From Bacillota bacterium (GTDB lineage: Bacteria > Bacillota > Clostridia > Oscillospirales > Acutalibacteraceae): a DNA stretch of 64,000 bases. Position numbers and translations under genes: made by a program. Location of the stretch: assembly GCA_023458915.1 (NCBI GenBank), contig JAEWWM010000050.1, positions 3,980 through 67,979 on the forward strand, given 5' to 3'. The notes below the pieces were generated by a model. It was not told where the DNA came from and did no database searches. It saw nothing but the letters and a program-made list of their open reading frames with translations. Positions 1-8,352 of this stretch are shown here, in pieces (position 1 is the stretch's first letter; each line of letters opens with the position of its first letter).

Positions 1-81
1 ATAAAATCGATTAAGTTGGGCGTGAAGTTTATCTTGGTGTTGGCCTTTCGATGGCAACTCCTGGACTATGTGAGCTAATTA

Positions 82-450
82 CTACCTACCAAATCTTCCC
101 CTGCGTCTACGATGATCGCGCCCGCCAAACGGATTAAAAAAGAAAGGTATAAAAGGGAACCCTCTACGACGGTCGTGTCTATCAAATAACTCTCTCAGTA
201 TTAGAATTCTTGCGATTTCCCTTGCTAAATTTTCGTCACTGTGTGGATTACTTTTTCGAACAATTTGTTCGGTCATGTTATCTAAATCTGCTTGAGTCAT
301 GCTATACATACGATTATCGTCGATTGAATCGGTAATATCTTGAATAACAGGATAAATTTTTTTGTAATTTTCTGGGTACATATCTTCAATTTTATCCACA
401 TACTCATCCATTGACGAATTTTGATCTTGCGGTCTTAAAAACTGATCCAT
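82..450 (-). CDS. Hypothetical protein with Arg/Phe-rich tail
   Basis: A 122-residue protein I do not recognise by name. The middle carries a MYPENYKKIYP stretch; similar short MYPE-type motifs occur in small clostridial proteins, some thought to be spore-associated, but I cannot assign a role. The C-terminus changes sharply to a Phe/Pro patch (FPFIPFFFNPFGG) and then an Arg run (HRRRRGRFGR), suggesting nucleic-acid or surface binding. There is no signal peptide. The start is ATG; no strong ribosome binding site is obvious. It stands alone, with about 290 bases of AT-rich sequence between it and the tRNA-Leu gene in which I see no other gene. Confidence 0.6.
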   Translation of the reverse strand: MDQFLRPQDQNSSMDEYVDKIEDMYPENYKKIYPVIQDITDSIDDNRMYSMTQADLDNMTEQIVRKSNPHSDENLAREIARILILRELFDRHDRRRGFPFIPFFFNPFGGRDHRRRRGRFGR

Positions 451-700
451 AATTTATCATCCTAACAATATTATTATAAATTTAAATTACACTATATAGT
501 ATGTGAGTTAAATTTATATTGATATAAATTTTTATATTTAATGAATGAATATTAATATTAGTAATCCAGAGAAATAGTGATATTACCAAGTGTTTGAAAG
601 GGACTTTCTCGCTGGTTGCTGGGTAGAAAATATTGGTTAGCTATAAAACCCAAAAAATGTAAAATAATCTTAATTTTTTAAAGATATCTTTAAGCAAAAA

Positions 701-729
701 TTGACATAACCGTGCGGGTTTGATAAACT
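701..729 (+). promoter_or_regulatory. Promoter of the tRNA-Leu gene
   Basis: TTGACA at 701-706 and TAAACT at 724-729 are separated by 17 bases, a good sigma-A arrangement. The predicted transcription start lies a few bases before the mature tRNA 5' end at 743. Confidence 0.6.
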
Positions 730-742
730 CAAAATATACTAT

Positions 743-828
743 GCCGGTGTGGCGGAATGGCAGACGCGACGGACTCAAAATCCGTTGCTCGCAAGGGCGT
801 GTGGGTTCAAGTCCCACTACCGGTACCA
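743..828 (+). tRNA. tRNA-Leu (anticodon CAA)
   Basis: A class II tRNA with a long variable arm. The acceptor stem GCCGGTG pairs with TACCGGT with G-U pairs at both ends, followed by discriminator A and an encoded CCA. The anticodon stem ACGGA/TCCGT encloses the loop CTCAAAA, giving anticodon CAA, which reads UUG leucine codons. The T arm GTGGG-TTCAAGT-CCCAC is perfect. Confidence 0.95.
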
Positions 829-874
829 TGTTTTTTACTTATGTTTGCAAACATAAGTTTATAATATGCAAACG

Positions 875-904
875 AAAATCACCAGCTATGCCGGTGATTT
901 TTTT
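875..904 (+). terminator. Terminator after tRNA-Leu
   Basis: The arms AAAATCACC (875-883) and GGTGAT (893-898) form a stem that is followed by a run of T, a typical Rho-independent terminator about 50 bases after the tRNA. Confidence 0.75.
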
Positions 905-944
905 AGAGTAATCTATATTTTATTCAGTTCCGAAAAAGCTTTAT

Positions 945-2249
945 TTAGTCCAAAACCATAATTTTTGAAAGTATTTTAAACCCTGATTTTTCAAGGTGTT
1001 TAACATATTTATTAAAGTCACTAACTTTCATTTTTTCAGTTACAAAAAATTTTTCAATATTATCTTTTTGAAAGCGAATATAAAACTTAGCAGCAAAATT
1101 TTCAAAATTATTAACGTTATTATTTTTTGAATCTTTCCAAGCAGCTTTCTTTGGAGTTTCAAAATTATTTATACAGTCAATAATATCTGAAACAACCGCG
1201 CTTGCAGTAGGCAATTTGCCTGCACCTTTACCATAAAACATGATTTTACCAGTGCAATCGCCATCAACTAAAACTGCATTGAAAACGTCATCAGCAATTG
1301 AAAGCGGATTTGAGTTAGGAACAAGCATTGGTGCGACAAAAATTAAAGCTTTGCCGTTATCACTTTTTTCAGCATAACCAATAAGTTTTATGGCATATCC
1401 TAGATTTTTAGCACATTCTACATCTTTAAGCGAAATTTTAGTAATACCCTCGGCGCGAACATTTTTGGGATAAATATGTTCGCCACAGGCAATAGAAGCT
1501 AAAATGCAGATTTTATTTTTGGCGTCTAAGCCTTCGACATCAGCAGTTGGGTCACTTTCAGCATATCCTAAATTTTGTGCCATTTTAAGAGCATTTTCGA
1601 AACTTAAATTTTCATTTATCATTTTTGTGAGTATAAAATTCGTAGTGCCATTTACAATTCCACAAATTTTCTTAATATTATTAGCATTTAAAGAATTCAT
1701 CATTGGTGCAATTATAGGGGTTCCGCCACATACGCTTGCTTCGAATTTAAAGCTTAGATTATTGTCTGCAGCGATTTTAAGAAGCTCTGCGCCATGCGTT
1801 GCAACTAACAGTTTATTTGGTGTTACTACGCTTTTCCCATTTTCAAGGCACTTTTTAACATATTTATACGCGGGATCAAGTCCGCCCATAGATTCAACAA
1901 CGATTTTTATTTTAGGATCATTTAAAATTTTTTCAAAGCTGGATGTGAAAACTTCGCTATTTTTTAAGAATTCAGTATGAGTTTTACGCACAAGAATTTT
2001 TTTAACCTTAACTTGACTTCCAGACCATCTTTTTATATTCTCAAAGTTTTTATATACAATTTCTTTAACACCTGAACCAACTATACCATAGCCCAGAATT
2101 GCTATGTTTATTGTTTCATTTTTTGATTCAACAGCAAAAGCAAATTTTGTGCAACTAGAAAACATCAAAACCACCAGTAGGACTATTGTAATATGTTTTT
2201 TTAAAAATCTACTATCAATAAGTTTTTTGAAACTTAGGAATTTAAGCAA
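945..2249 (-). CDS. hom: Homoserine dehydrogenase with an export-signal-like N-terminus
   Basis: Catalyses NAD(P)H-dependent reduction of aspartate semialdehyde to homoserine in threonine/methionine synthesis. The nucleotide-binding motif ILGYGIVGSG is at about residues 51-60, followed by the catalytic domain (NGTTNFILTKM, AESDPTADVEGLDAKNKI) and a short degenerate ACT-like C-terminus. The first 45 residues of the frame are foreign to the family: a basic stretch, a hydrophobic core (IVLLVVLMF) and SSC, as in a lipoprotein or Sec signal. The outer start is TTG at 2249 with no visible ribosome binding site. An ATG at 2165 (residue 29), preceded by GGTGG, would give a 406-residue cytosolic enzyme beginning MFSSC. 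I favour the inner start but cannot exclude the long form. The gene appears monocistronic. Confidence 0.85.
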   Translation of the reverse strand: MLKFLSFKKLIDSRFLKKHITIVLLVVLMFSSCTKFAFAVESKNETINIAILGYGIVGSGVKEIVYKNFENIKRWSGSQVKVKKILVRKTHTEFLKNSEVFTSSFEKILNDPKIKIVVESMGGLDPAYKYVKKCLENGKSVVTPNKLLVATHGAELLKIAADNNLSFKFEASVCGGTPIIAPMMNSLNANNIKKICGIVNGTTNFILTKMINENLSFENALKMAQNLGYAESDPTADVEGLDAKNKICILASIACGEHIYPKNVRAEGITKISLKDVECAKNLGYAIKLIGYAEKSDNGKALIFVAPMLVPNSNPLSIADDVFNAVLVDGDCTGKIMFYGKGAGKLPTASAVVSDIIDCINNFETPKKAAWKDSKNNNVNNFENFAAKFYIRFQKDNIEKFFVTEKMKVSDFNKYVKHLEKSGFKILSKIMVLD

Positions 2250-2401
2250 TACTAAAATTAAAAAGGATTAAAATTGTAAATATTACTAGGGGATATAAAT
2301 ATTTGTAAATATTATGCTTTAGCCAGTGCCCTTATAACAACTTATACCAATTAAAAATTGTGCCAAAATAAGCAGAGCATAAAGGTTTAATCAACTAGAA
2401 T

Positions 2402-3544
2402 CTACCCGGTTTCAAGCGTATTTTTGGTTTGATTGCGGTTTAAATATATATTTTGAAGTATGCCTATTCCTAAATAAAGGCATGATGCAGAAGATCCGCC
2501 AACGCTAAAAAATGGCAGCGTTACACCCATAACGGGAAGCAAACTTAGGCACATTCCTAAATTAAAAATCGTTTGTGATGCTATTAGTCCGATAAAACCG
2601 AAGCATGTAAGCATTCCGATTATATCATTAGATTTTTTCGCGGTAAATCCAATTTTTAAAATAAGAGTCAATAGAAGCAAAATTATAAGAAAGCAACCAA
2701 TGAATCCAAGTTCTTCGCCGGCGACCGAGAATATAAAGTCACTTTCTTGAATTGGTACAACGTTATTAGCGACTCTCGGCCCACTGAAAATCCCTGTCCC
2801 GAATATTCCGCCGGAGCCTATGGAAAGCTTGCCTTGAATTTGCTGGTATCCCATATTAAGTGGATCGGCTTCGGGGTTCATTTGGCTTAATATCCGCTGT
2901 TTTTGGTAATCTGCCAGTATAAATTTCCATGCGAGAGGTGCTAAAAGTGCGCCAATCGCACTAAGTGATAGAAAATACCTGAGCGGCAAGCCGGCCATAA
3001 ATGCCATTGTGAGCGCAATGCATAAAAAGATTATTGCCGCTCCATCGTCGCCCTGCATATGCATTAAAATTACGGGTATAAGAGCATGAACTGCTAAAAT
3101 CACTATACTTTGAAAGTTTTTTAACTGTTTTGATTTTTTTAGAATTGCAAGATGTCTCGCAAAAGTTATAATAAAACCTATTTTCACAAGTTCAGACGGC
3201 TGAAACGTTACCCCGCCGGGGAGTTTTATCCATGCTTTGGCATTAACTCCTGAAGAGCCTGCTATCGTAACGCCTGCGAACAAGGTGTAAATTATGAGTA
3301 GTATGCAAATAATCCCAATCCATTTTGAGGCTTTGGAAATAACTTTATAATCCACCACTTGCAGCGCCACAGCACCTAAAAACCCGATGCCGACTGAAAT
3401 TGACTGTACGGTAAAGTAATTAAAACCTTCCCGCGAAACGCTTCCAATTAAAAGTAAACTGTAAACTGAAATAATAATTACAATGCTCCATAAAAATTTG
3501 TCGCTGTATTTTATGCAGTGCCAGATTAGTTTGAGCATGTTCAT
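2402..3544 (-). CDS. rodA: RodA/FtsW-type SEDS peptidoglycan polymerase
   Basis: A 380-residue polytopic membrane protein of the SEDS family, which polymerises lipid II glycan strands together with a class B PBP during elongation. Family signatures are WIKLPGG (about 105-111) with QPSE (115-118), the EESD/GEELG region, and PVMGVTLPFFSVGGSS near residue 337. About ten membrane segments are visible. The open frame extends to 3652, but AGAAGGTGATT directly before the ATG at 3544 fixes that start. RodA rather than FtsW is favoured by the spacing and the C-terminal sequence. It follows znuB in the same direction after a long hairpin, so it may be read from the znu transcript. Confidence 0.88.
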   Translation of the reverse strand: MNMLKLIWHCIKYSDKFLWSIVIIISVYSLLLIGSVSREGFNYFTVQSISVGIGFLGAVALQVVDYKVISKASKWIGIICILLIIYTLFAGVTIAGSSGVNAKAWIKLPGGVTFQPSELVKIGFIITFARHLAILKKSKQLKNFQSIVILAVHALIPVILMHMQGDDGAAIIFLCIALTMAFMAGLPLRYFLSLSAIGALLAPLAWKFILADYQKQRILSQMNPEADPLNMGYQQIQGKLSIGSGGIFGTGIFSGPRVANNVVPIQESDFIFSVAGEELGFIGCFLIILLLLTLILKIGFTAKKSNDIIGMLTCFGFIGLIASQTIFNLGMCLSLLPVMGVTLPFFSVGGSSASCLYLGIGILQNIYLNRNQTKNTLETG

Positions 3545-3602
3545 GCAATCACCTTCTTTAGGATTTTTGTTGAGCTTGGGTGCCACATAAATAATTATTC
3601 CT

Positions 3603-3638
3603 ATTTCTTCTTCCCGCCACATGGCGGGAAGAAGAAAT
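3603..3638. repeat. Long perfect hairpin between znuB and rodA
   Basis: Two 16-base arms (3603-3618 and 3623-3638) pair perfectly around an ACAT loop. One arm is pyrimidine-rich (TTTCTTCTTCCCGCC) and the other purine-rich. It sits 17 bases after the znuB stop. It resembles the hairpins at 22120, 44206, 48261, 56220 and 63410, so it may be a member of a dispersed intergenic element family or an intra-operon terminator. Confidence 0.8.
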
Positions 3639-3654
3639 TTAAAATATTGCAAAA

Positions 3655-4500
3655 TTAACTCAGGTTACAAGATTTATTTATAAAAAACGTTACAAAAAAT
3701 ATAACTGAAGATACAAGTACAATCGTTGCTCCCGCGGAAGAAGCCATGTAGTATGAAATTATAAGTCCAGAGGCACCTGAAAAAACCGAGAATATTATCG
3801 AAATCAAATGGTAAGCCCGCATGCTTTTGACTATATTTCGTGCCGATGCTGCCGGCAATACAAGAAGAGAATTGATTATTAGCATTCCCACCCATCTTAG
3901 CGATACAGTAACAATCAGCGCTATTAAAATAACGAATATGTTTTTGTAAAATTTTACATTTATTTGTTTGCTTTTTGCCATGTCGGAATTAAGGCTTGCG
4001 AGCATTAATTTGTTAAACGAAAGTATCCAGATTATAACAATTAAAAATAGCACAACTGCCAGAATCATAATTTCATTTTGAGTTATTGAAAGTATATCGC
4101 CTATTAAATAACCCGAATATTTTGAAAATCCACCTTTTGCGGAAAGTAGCACGATTCCAAGTGCAATTCCCGCGGAGGAAAATACTCCAATAATTGTATC
4201 GGAAGATGAAATTTTAGATTCAATTATGCTTGAAATTCCAAGGGCAAAAATAAGTGCAAATCCAAGCATTGAGAGCGCATAATTGTCGGCTCCGAGCATA
4301 ACACCAATTGCAATTCCCGTAAGTGCGCAGTGTCCCATTGCATCTGAAAAAAAAGACATTTTATTGTTAACTATCATGGTCCCAACAAGGCCAAACAGCG
4401 GGCTAATCAGTAAAATCGCCAAAAATGCATTTTTCATGAAACTAAATTCCATCCAGGAAAAGGGGAGAAGTGATTCTAATGTGGAGTATATTAAATCCAT
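3655..4500 (-). CDS. znuB: Zinc/manganese ABC transporter permease
   Basis: A 281-residue membrane permease of the ABC-3 family, which moves zinc or manganese across the membrane with ZnuC and ZnuA. About eight hydrophobic helices are visible, with the family-typical early motif MSFFSDAMGHCALTGIAIG (about 48-66) and a late conserved LLVLPAASARNI segment. The start ATG follows GGAGGTGAAAAAAT. It overlaps the end of znuC by ten bases, a mark of translational coupling. Zinc versus manganese cannot be settled from sequence alone. Confidence 0.88.
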   Translation of the reverse strand: MDLIYSTLESLLPFSWMEFSFMKNAFLAILLISPLFGLVGTMIVNNKMSFFSDAMGHCALTGIAIGVMLGADNYALSMLGFALIFALGISSIIESKISSSDTIIGVFSSAGIALGIVLLSAKGGFSKYSGYLIGDILSITQNEIMILAVVLFLIVIIWILSFNKLMLASLNSDMAKSKQINVKFYKNIFVILIALIVTVSLRWVGMLIINSLLVLPAASARNIVKSMRAYHLISIIFSVFSGASGLIISYYMASSAGATIVLVSSVIFFVTFFINKSCNLS

Positions 4501-5237
4501 ATTTTTTCACCTCCGAGAGCTTCTACCCCGAATGTTTCACGTACTTTTTGGCTTTGCATTAAATCTTTAGCTTGTCCGGTTTCGATAACGGTATGATTTA
4601 TAAGAACGTAAGATGTGGCATACTTTGCGACATGTCCAAGATCATGCGAAACCAAAATTACCGGCATATGGTAGTCATCTCGCATGGATTTTATTACGCT
4701 ATAAAACTGGCTTATTCCTTTGCGGTCAACTGCTGATACTGGCTCATCGAGAAGAAGTATATCGGGTGTTGGCTCTAATGCAAACGCCAAAAGCACCCTT
4801 TGAAGTTCGCCGCCGGAAAGCTTGCCGATTGGCTTATTTATATGTTTTTGTGCTTCGACTTTTTTAAGAATTTCGTGAGCTTTCTCTTTTAATTTTTTGC
4901 TATGCCCGAGCCATACGGGCAGATAAGAAGAGTTGGCACAAAAAAGATCCATAACTGTCATTGGAGTGCCATGGTCAAAACTCAACCTTTGAGGGACATA
5001 ACCTATTTTAGGGCTTAGAATGCGGTTTCCGTTTGAATCGAAAAAATCAATCGTGCCTTTAAAATCTATGCTGTGAAGTATAGATTTTAAAAGTGTTGTC
5101 TTTCCGGCTCCGTTTTTGCCAATAAGAGCCAAAGTTTCCCCGTGGTTAGCACTAAGTGTGACGCGGTTTAAAATTGTGTGCCCACCACGCTTCACCTGCA
5201 AATTATTGATTTTTACACTGCAATGGCAATTATCCAT
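4491..5237 (-). CDS. znuC: Zinc/manganese ABC transporter ATP-binding protein
   Basis: A 248-residue ATPase of the metal transporter. It has Walker A GKNGAGKT (40-47), a Q-loop around VPQR (81-84), signature LSGGELQR (140-147), Walker B ILLLDEP (160-166) and an H-loop LVSHD (about 196-200). It hydrolyses ATP to drive ZnuB. It lies second in a three-gene operon (binding protein, ATPase, permease). The ribosome binding site AAAGGAA is somewhat far from the ATG. Confidence 0.9.
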   Translation of the reverse strand: MDNCHCSVKINNLQVKRGGHTILNRVTLSANHGETLALIGKNGAGKTTLLKSILHSIDFKGTIDFFDSNGNRILSPKIGYVPQRLSFDHGTPMTVMDLFCANSSYLPVWLGHSKKLKEKAHEILKKVEAQKHINKPIGKLSGGELQRVLLAFALEPTPDILLLDEPVSAVDRKGISQFYSVIKSMRDDYHMPVILVSHDLGHVAKYATSYVLINHTVIETGQAKDLMQSQKVRETFGVEALGGEKIWI

Positions 5238-5273
5238 TTTTATTTTAAATTCCTTTGTTTTTAATCTTTATTT

Positions 5274-6170
5274 TTAATTTAGTGCAATTTTCAAAGTTTC
5301 AAGATTTTTCTCCATAATATTAATGTAAGCATCTTTTGATTTCTCACCCGAAGCAGCCGGATCAAGTATATAAATTTTTGCTCTGGTTTCTTTTGAAATA
5401 ATTTCTGCCGCGGCGCTCGGGTACTGAGGTTCGGTAAATAAAGCTTTAATCCTCAGTTTTTTTACTATTTCTATTATATTGGTAAGTTCTTTTGCGCTGG
5501 GGTTGTTTTCGGGTTCGTGGTTTATAACGCCTGCAATATTAAGCCCGAATTCTTTGGCAAAATAGGGGAAAGCTTCGTGAAATGTAACTATATTTTTATT
5601 TTTAACATTATCTAAAGCGGAGTGCATTTTGTTTTTTAGATCATTTAATTTTGCGATGTAAATATCTCTATTTCTTTTATATGCCTCACTGTGCTGCGGA
5701 TCAACCTTAGAAAGTCCATCGGCAATATTTTCAACCTGTTTTATATAATTACTTATCGAAACCCATATATGCGGATTATATTCATGATGGCAATTTTCTT
5801 CGCAGTCGCAGTCATCGTCTTTAATGAGTTCAATTTCTGCGCTGGAATCAATTATTTTAATATTCGGAAGTTCATTCATAACTTTATTTAAGAATGATTC
5901 CATTCCCGCGCCATTAATTATGAATGCAGAGGATTTTTCGATTTGTTTTAAATCTTCAGATTTAAGCTGAAAGTCGTGAAGGCATCCGCTGTGGTTTTCC
6001 GCCATGCATAGGGCCGTGACGCCATCTATATTATCCACCAAATTAAGCGCCGTTATGTAAACGGGATAGCACGACGCCACAAACCGAATCTTATCGGTTT
6101 TTTCTTTTTGGCACCCGCATCCAAAAAAGCAAATAAATAGCGACAATACCACCACAAAATATTTTTTCAA
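5274..6170 (-). CDS. znuA: Zinc/manganese-binding lipoprotein
   Basis: A 298-residue cluster A-I solute-binding protein that captures metal outside the cell for ZnuBC. A lipoprotein signal (hydrophobic core then FFGC, Cys18) is present. Likely metal ligands are His65 (CLHDF), His134 (NPHIWVS), the His of FHEAFP and the Asp of ILDPAASG. An acidic Cys/His loop (DDDCDCEENCHHEY, about 118-131) sits before the second ligand. Such loops are known in zinc-binding members, which favours zinc. The start is TTG, preceded by GAGG. First gene of the znuACB operon. Confidence 0.9.
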   Translation of the reverse strand: MKKYFVVVLSLFICFFGCGCQKEKTDKIRFVASCYPVYITALNLVDNIDGVTALCMAENHSGCLHDFQLKSEDLKQIEKSSAFIINGAGMESFLNKVMNELPNIKIIDSSAEIELIKDDDCDCEENCHHEYNPHIWVSISNYIKQVENIADGLSKVDPQHSEAYKRNRDIYIAKLNDLKNKMHSALDNVKNKNIVTFHEAFPYFAKEFGLNIAGVINHEPENNPSAKELTNIIEIVKKLRIKALFTEPQYPSAAAEIISKETRAKIYILDPAASGEKSKDAYINIMEKNLETLKIALN

Positions 6171-6499
6171 TTTTTTTAACCTCAGAACTTTGATTTTTAT
6201 ATTCTTCTTCTGCTTTAGGAAGAACTTAAGTATTATTTGATTTGAAAAATTATTATATATGAAATTTTATATTAATAAAAGAGTTTGCCGTTTGAGAATG
6301 TTAATATTAACATAAGAGGCTTAAAAATTTAAGAGCCATGCTATCTCCATTTTAATGAAAACTATATTTATTAACACTATCTCTTACTTATACATATATT
6401 TTTAAGCCTTGTAGTACAATATATTATGATATAATTATTGTGTTTGATTTTTAAAATAAGTATTTTTATATAAAAGTAAAAATTAAAAGGAAAATTTTC
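6171..6499. promoter_or_regulatory. Divergent intergenic region with a 16-bp palindrome
   Basis: This region separates znuA (leftward) from the flippase gene (rightward). It contains a perfect palindrome ATGTTAATATTAACAT at 6298-6313 and a weaker one at 6317-6336 (GGCTTAAA/TTTAAGAGCC). Either could be an operator, for example of a metal regulator, but neither matches the known Zur box well. TATAAT near 6430 could be the -10 of the rightward gene. No gene is seen here. Confidence 0.4.
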
Positions 6500-8284
6500 A
6501 TGACAATTACTAGTCAAAAAGTCAAGAAATCCAAAAAAGTGAGTCAATCGTTTGCCGCCGGCGCTGTGATCATGGCGGTAGGTATGTTGTTTGTTAAAAT
6601 TGCGGGAGCAGCTTTTAAAATACCTTTAGCGTACATTCTTGAAGGTGTTGGATCAGGATATTTCAGCTCGGCTTATAGTGTTTATAATCCAATTTATGCA
6701 TTAGCAACAGCAGGTCTTCCGATTGCAATTTCGCGTATGGTTGCTGGTGATGTGGCCAGAGGAAGGTACAAAGACGTACGGCTTATTCACAAAATATCAG
6801 TTCCGATGTTTATTTTCACAGGCCTTACTGGAACAATTTTAATGATTATGGGTTCGTTTTTGTATGTTAGATTCACAAACGCCCCGGGTGCATTATATTC
6901 AATGTTTATGCTCGCGCCTACAGTACTTTTTGCTTGCCTTATTTCAATTTATAAGGGTTATTATGAAGGCCTTAGTAATATGATACCAACAGCTATTTCT
7001 GAAGTAGTTGAAGCGGTTGGTAAAGTTGTGTTTGGCCCAACGTTAGCTTTTATAGCAGTTGAATACGGAATGAACGAATACAGAAATTTTGGAACTGTTT
7101 TTGGTAGACCTTGCGAAAACGAGCTAGCGGCGCGGAGCATGACTCTTCCGTTTGCTTCGGCGGGAGCAGTGCTGGGGATTACTTTAGGGGCAATTTGCGG
7201 ATTTTTATATATTTTTATAAAATACAAAATTTCCGGTGATGGCATTACAAACGAGGAACTAGCAAACTGTGAGGATGCAAGACCTAAAAAAACTCTTTTA
7301 AAAATGCTCTTAAATATTGCAATTCCGGTTGCGCTGGGTGCCATAATAATGAACCTTGCGGGCGCAATAGATACGATGCTTGTCCAGCGCAGATTGTATG
7401 ACATTATGCAGTATGCGCCAAATGTGCTTATGAGCGTTTATAAGGGGTTAATTCCTGAAGAAGCAATCGCAGACGGCACAACTCACGTTTTTTTAAATGG
7501 ATGCTTTGTATATATGAACAATATAACAATGCTGCTTCCCACAATCACACAAGGCCTCGCGATAAGTGCATTGCCAAATGTTACTGCTTCGTGGGTTAAT
7601 GGAATAAAAGAAAAAATAAAAAAGAACATAGAGACAATTTTAAAAATGACAACGATTATTTCATTCCCAATAGGTCTTGGAATGTCCGTTCTTTCGTACC
7701 CAATTATGGATCTTGTTTATAATACATTCGGCAAGAGCAATCAGCTTGGCGAGATAAGTATAGCTTCCGCAATTATGAGTATTTATTCTATCGCCATAAT
7801 ATTTGTTTCAATAAGCACGCCTATTTGCAGTATGCTTCAGGCTGTTGGTAGAGCTGATTTGCCGCTCAAGATACTCACTATTGGAATGATAATAAAAATC
7901 GTTCTTAACTATATTTTAGTTGGTATACCGGAAATCAATGTTCAAGGAGCGGGCATAGGAACTTTAGCATGCTACATTTTTGTATGCATTTCGGGACTAG
8001 TTCTTTTATGCAAGGAAGTGCAAATGACTTTTGACCTAAAAACAGTATTTTTTAAGCCTCTCTTTTGTGGCCTACTTTGTGCAGCTGCTGCATATTCCTC
8101 ACATGGATTTTTAATTCGGGTTTTAAATTATAAACTTTCTTCTATGATTTCAATTGCCATAGCTGCTATAGTTTATGTTCTTGCACTTTTTTTCTCTCGT
8201 ACTTTGACATCTTGCGACTTAATAGTAATTCCGGGATGTAAAAAATTTGTGAAAATACTTGAAAAATATCACTTAATCAGTTAA
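6500..8284 (+). CDS. MurJ/SpoVB-like lipid flippase
   Basis: A 594-residue polytopic protein of the MOP exporter superfamily (SpoVB/YtgP/MurJ group), which translocates lipid-linked cell-wall precursors across the membrane. The N-terminus after a Lys-rich leader (AAGAVIMAVGMLFVKIAGAAF) and the LPIAISRMVA motif are typical. About fourteen membrane helices are visible. AAAAGGAAAA precedes the ATG. Without the genome it cannot be told whether it is the vegetative flippase or the sporulation-type paralogue. It is followed by mazG after 68 bases, the spoVB-like/mazG/hup order seen in many Clostridia. Confidence 0.85.
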   Translation: MTITSQKVKKSKKVSQSFAAGAVIMAVGMLFVKIAGAAFKIPLAYILEGVGSGYFSSAYSVYNPIYALATAGLPIAISRMVAGDVARGRYKDVRLIHKISVPMFIFTGLTGTILMIMGSFLYVRFTNAPGALYSMFMLAPTVLFACLISIYKGYYEGLSNMIPTAISEVVEAVGKVVFGPTLAFIAVEYGMNEYRNFGTVFGRPCENELAARSMTLPFASAGAVLGITLGAICGFLYIFIKYKISGDGITNEELANCEDARPKKTLLKMLLNIAIPVALGAIIMNLAGAIDTMLVQRRLYDIMQYAPNVLMSVYKGLIPEEAIADGTTHVFLNGCFVYMNNITMLLPTITQGLAISALPNVTASWVNGIKEKIKKNIETILKMTTIISFPIGLGMSVLSYPIMDLVYNTFGKSNQLGEISIASAIMSIYSIAIIFVSISTPICSMLQAVGRADLPLKILTIGMIIKIVLNYILVGIPEINVQGAGIGTLACYIFVCISGLVLLCKEVQMTFDLKTVFFKPLFCGLLCAAAAYSSHGFLIRVLNYKLSSMISIAIAAIVYVLALFFSRTLTSCDLIVIPGCKKFVKILEKYHLIS

Positions 8285-8352
8285 TATGGTAATATGTGTT
8301 AAAATTTATTAACATACATAAAGAATTTTAAAAAAAGAGAGTAGGATTTTCT

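Noticed and set aside
1..81. Plus-strand frame running into the window (VGREVYLGVGLSMATPGL...)
   Set aside because: A TAA at base 12 precedes it, it has no start with ribosome binding site, and it overlaps the better-supported minus-strand gene. I see no assignable feature in these bases.
541..700. T-box or riboswitch before tRNA-Leu or upstream of hom
   Set aside because: No GGGTGG-type T-box core, specifier stem or known aptamer pattern could be recognised here or upstream of the amino-acid genes.
641..829. Minus-strand frame of 62 residues (VPVVGLEPTRP...)
   Set aside because: It is the well-known spurious frame on the opposite strand of a tRNA-Leu gene.
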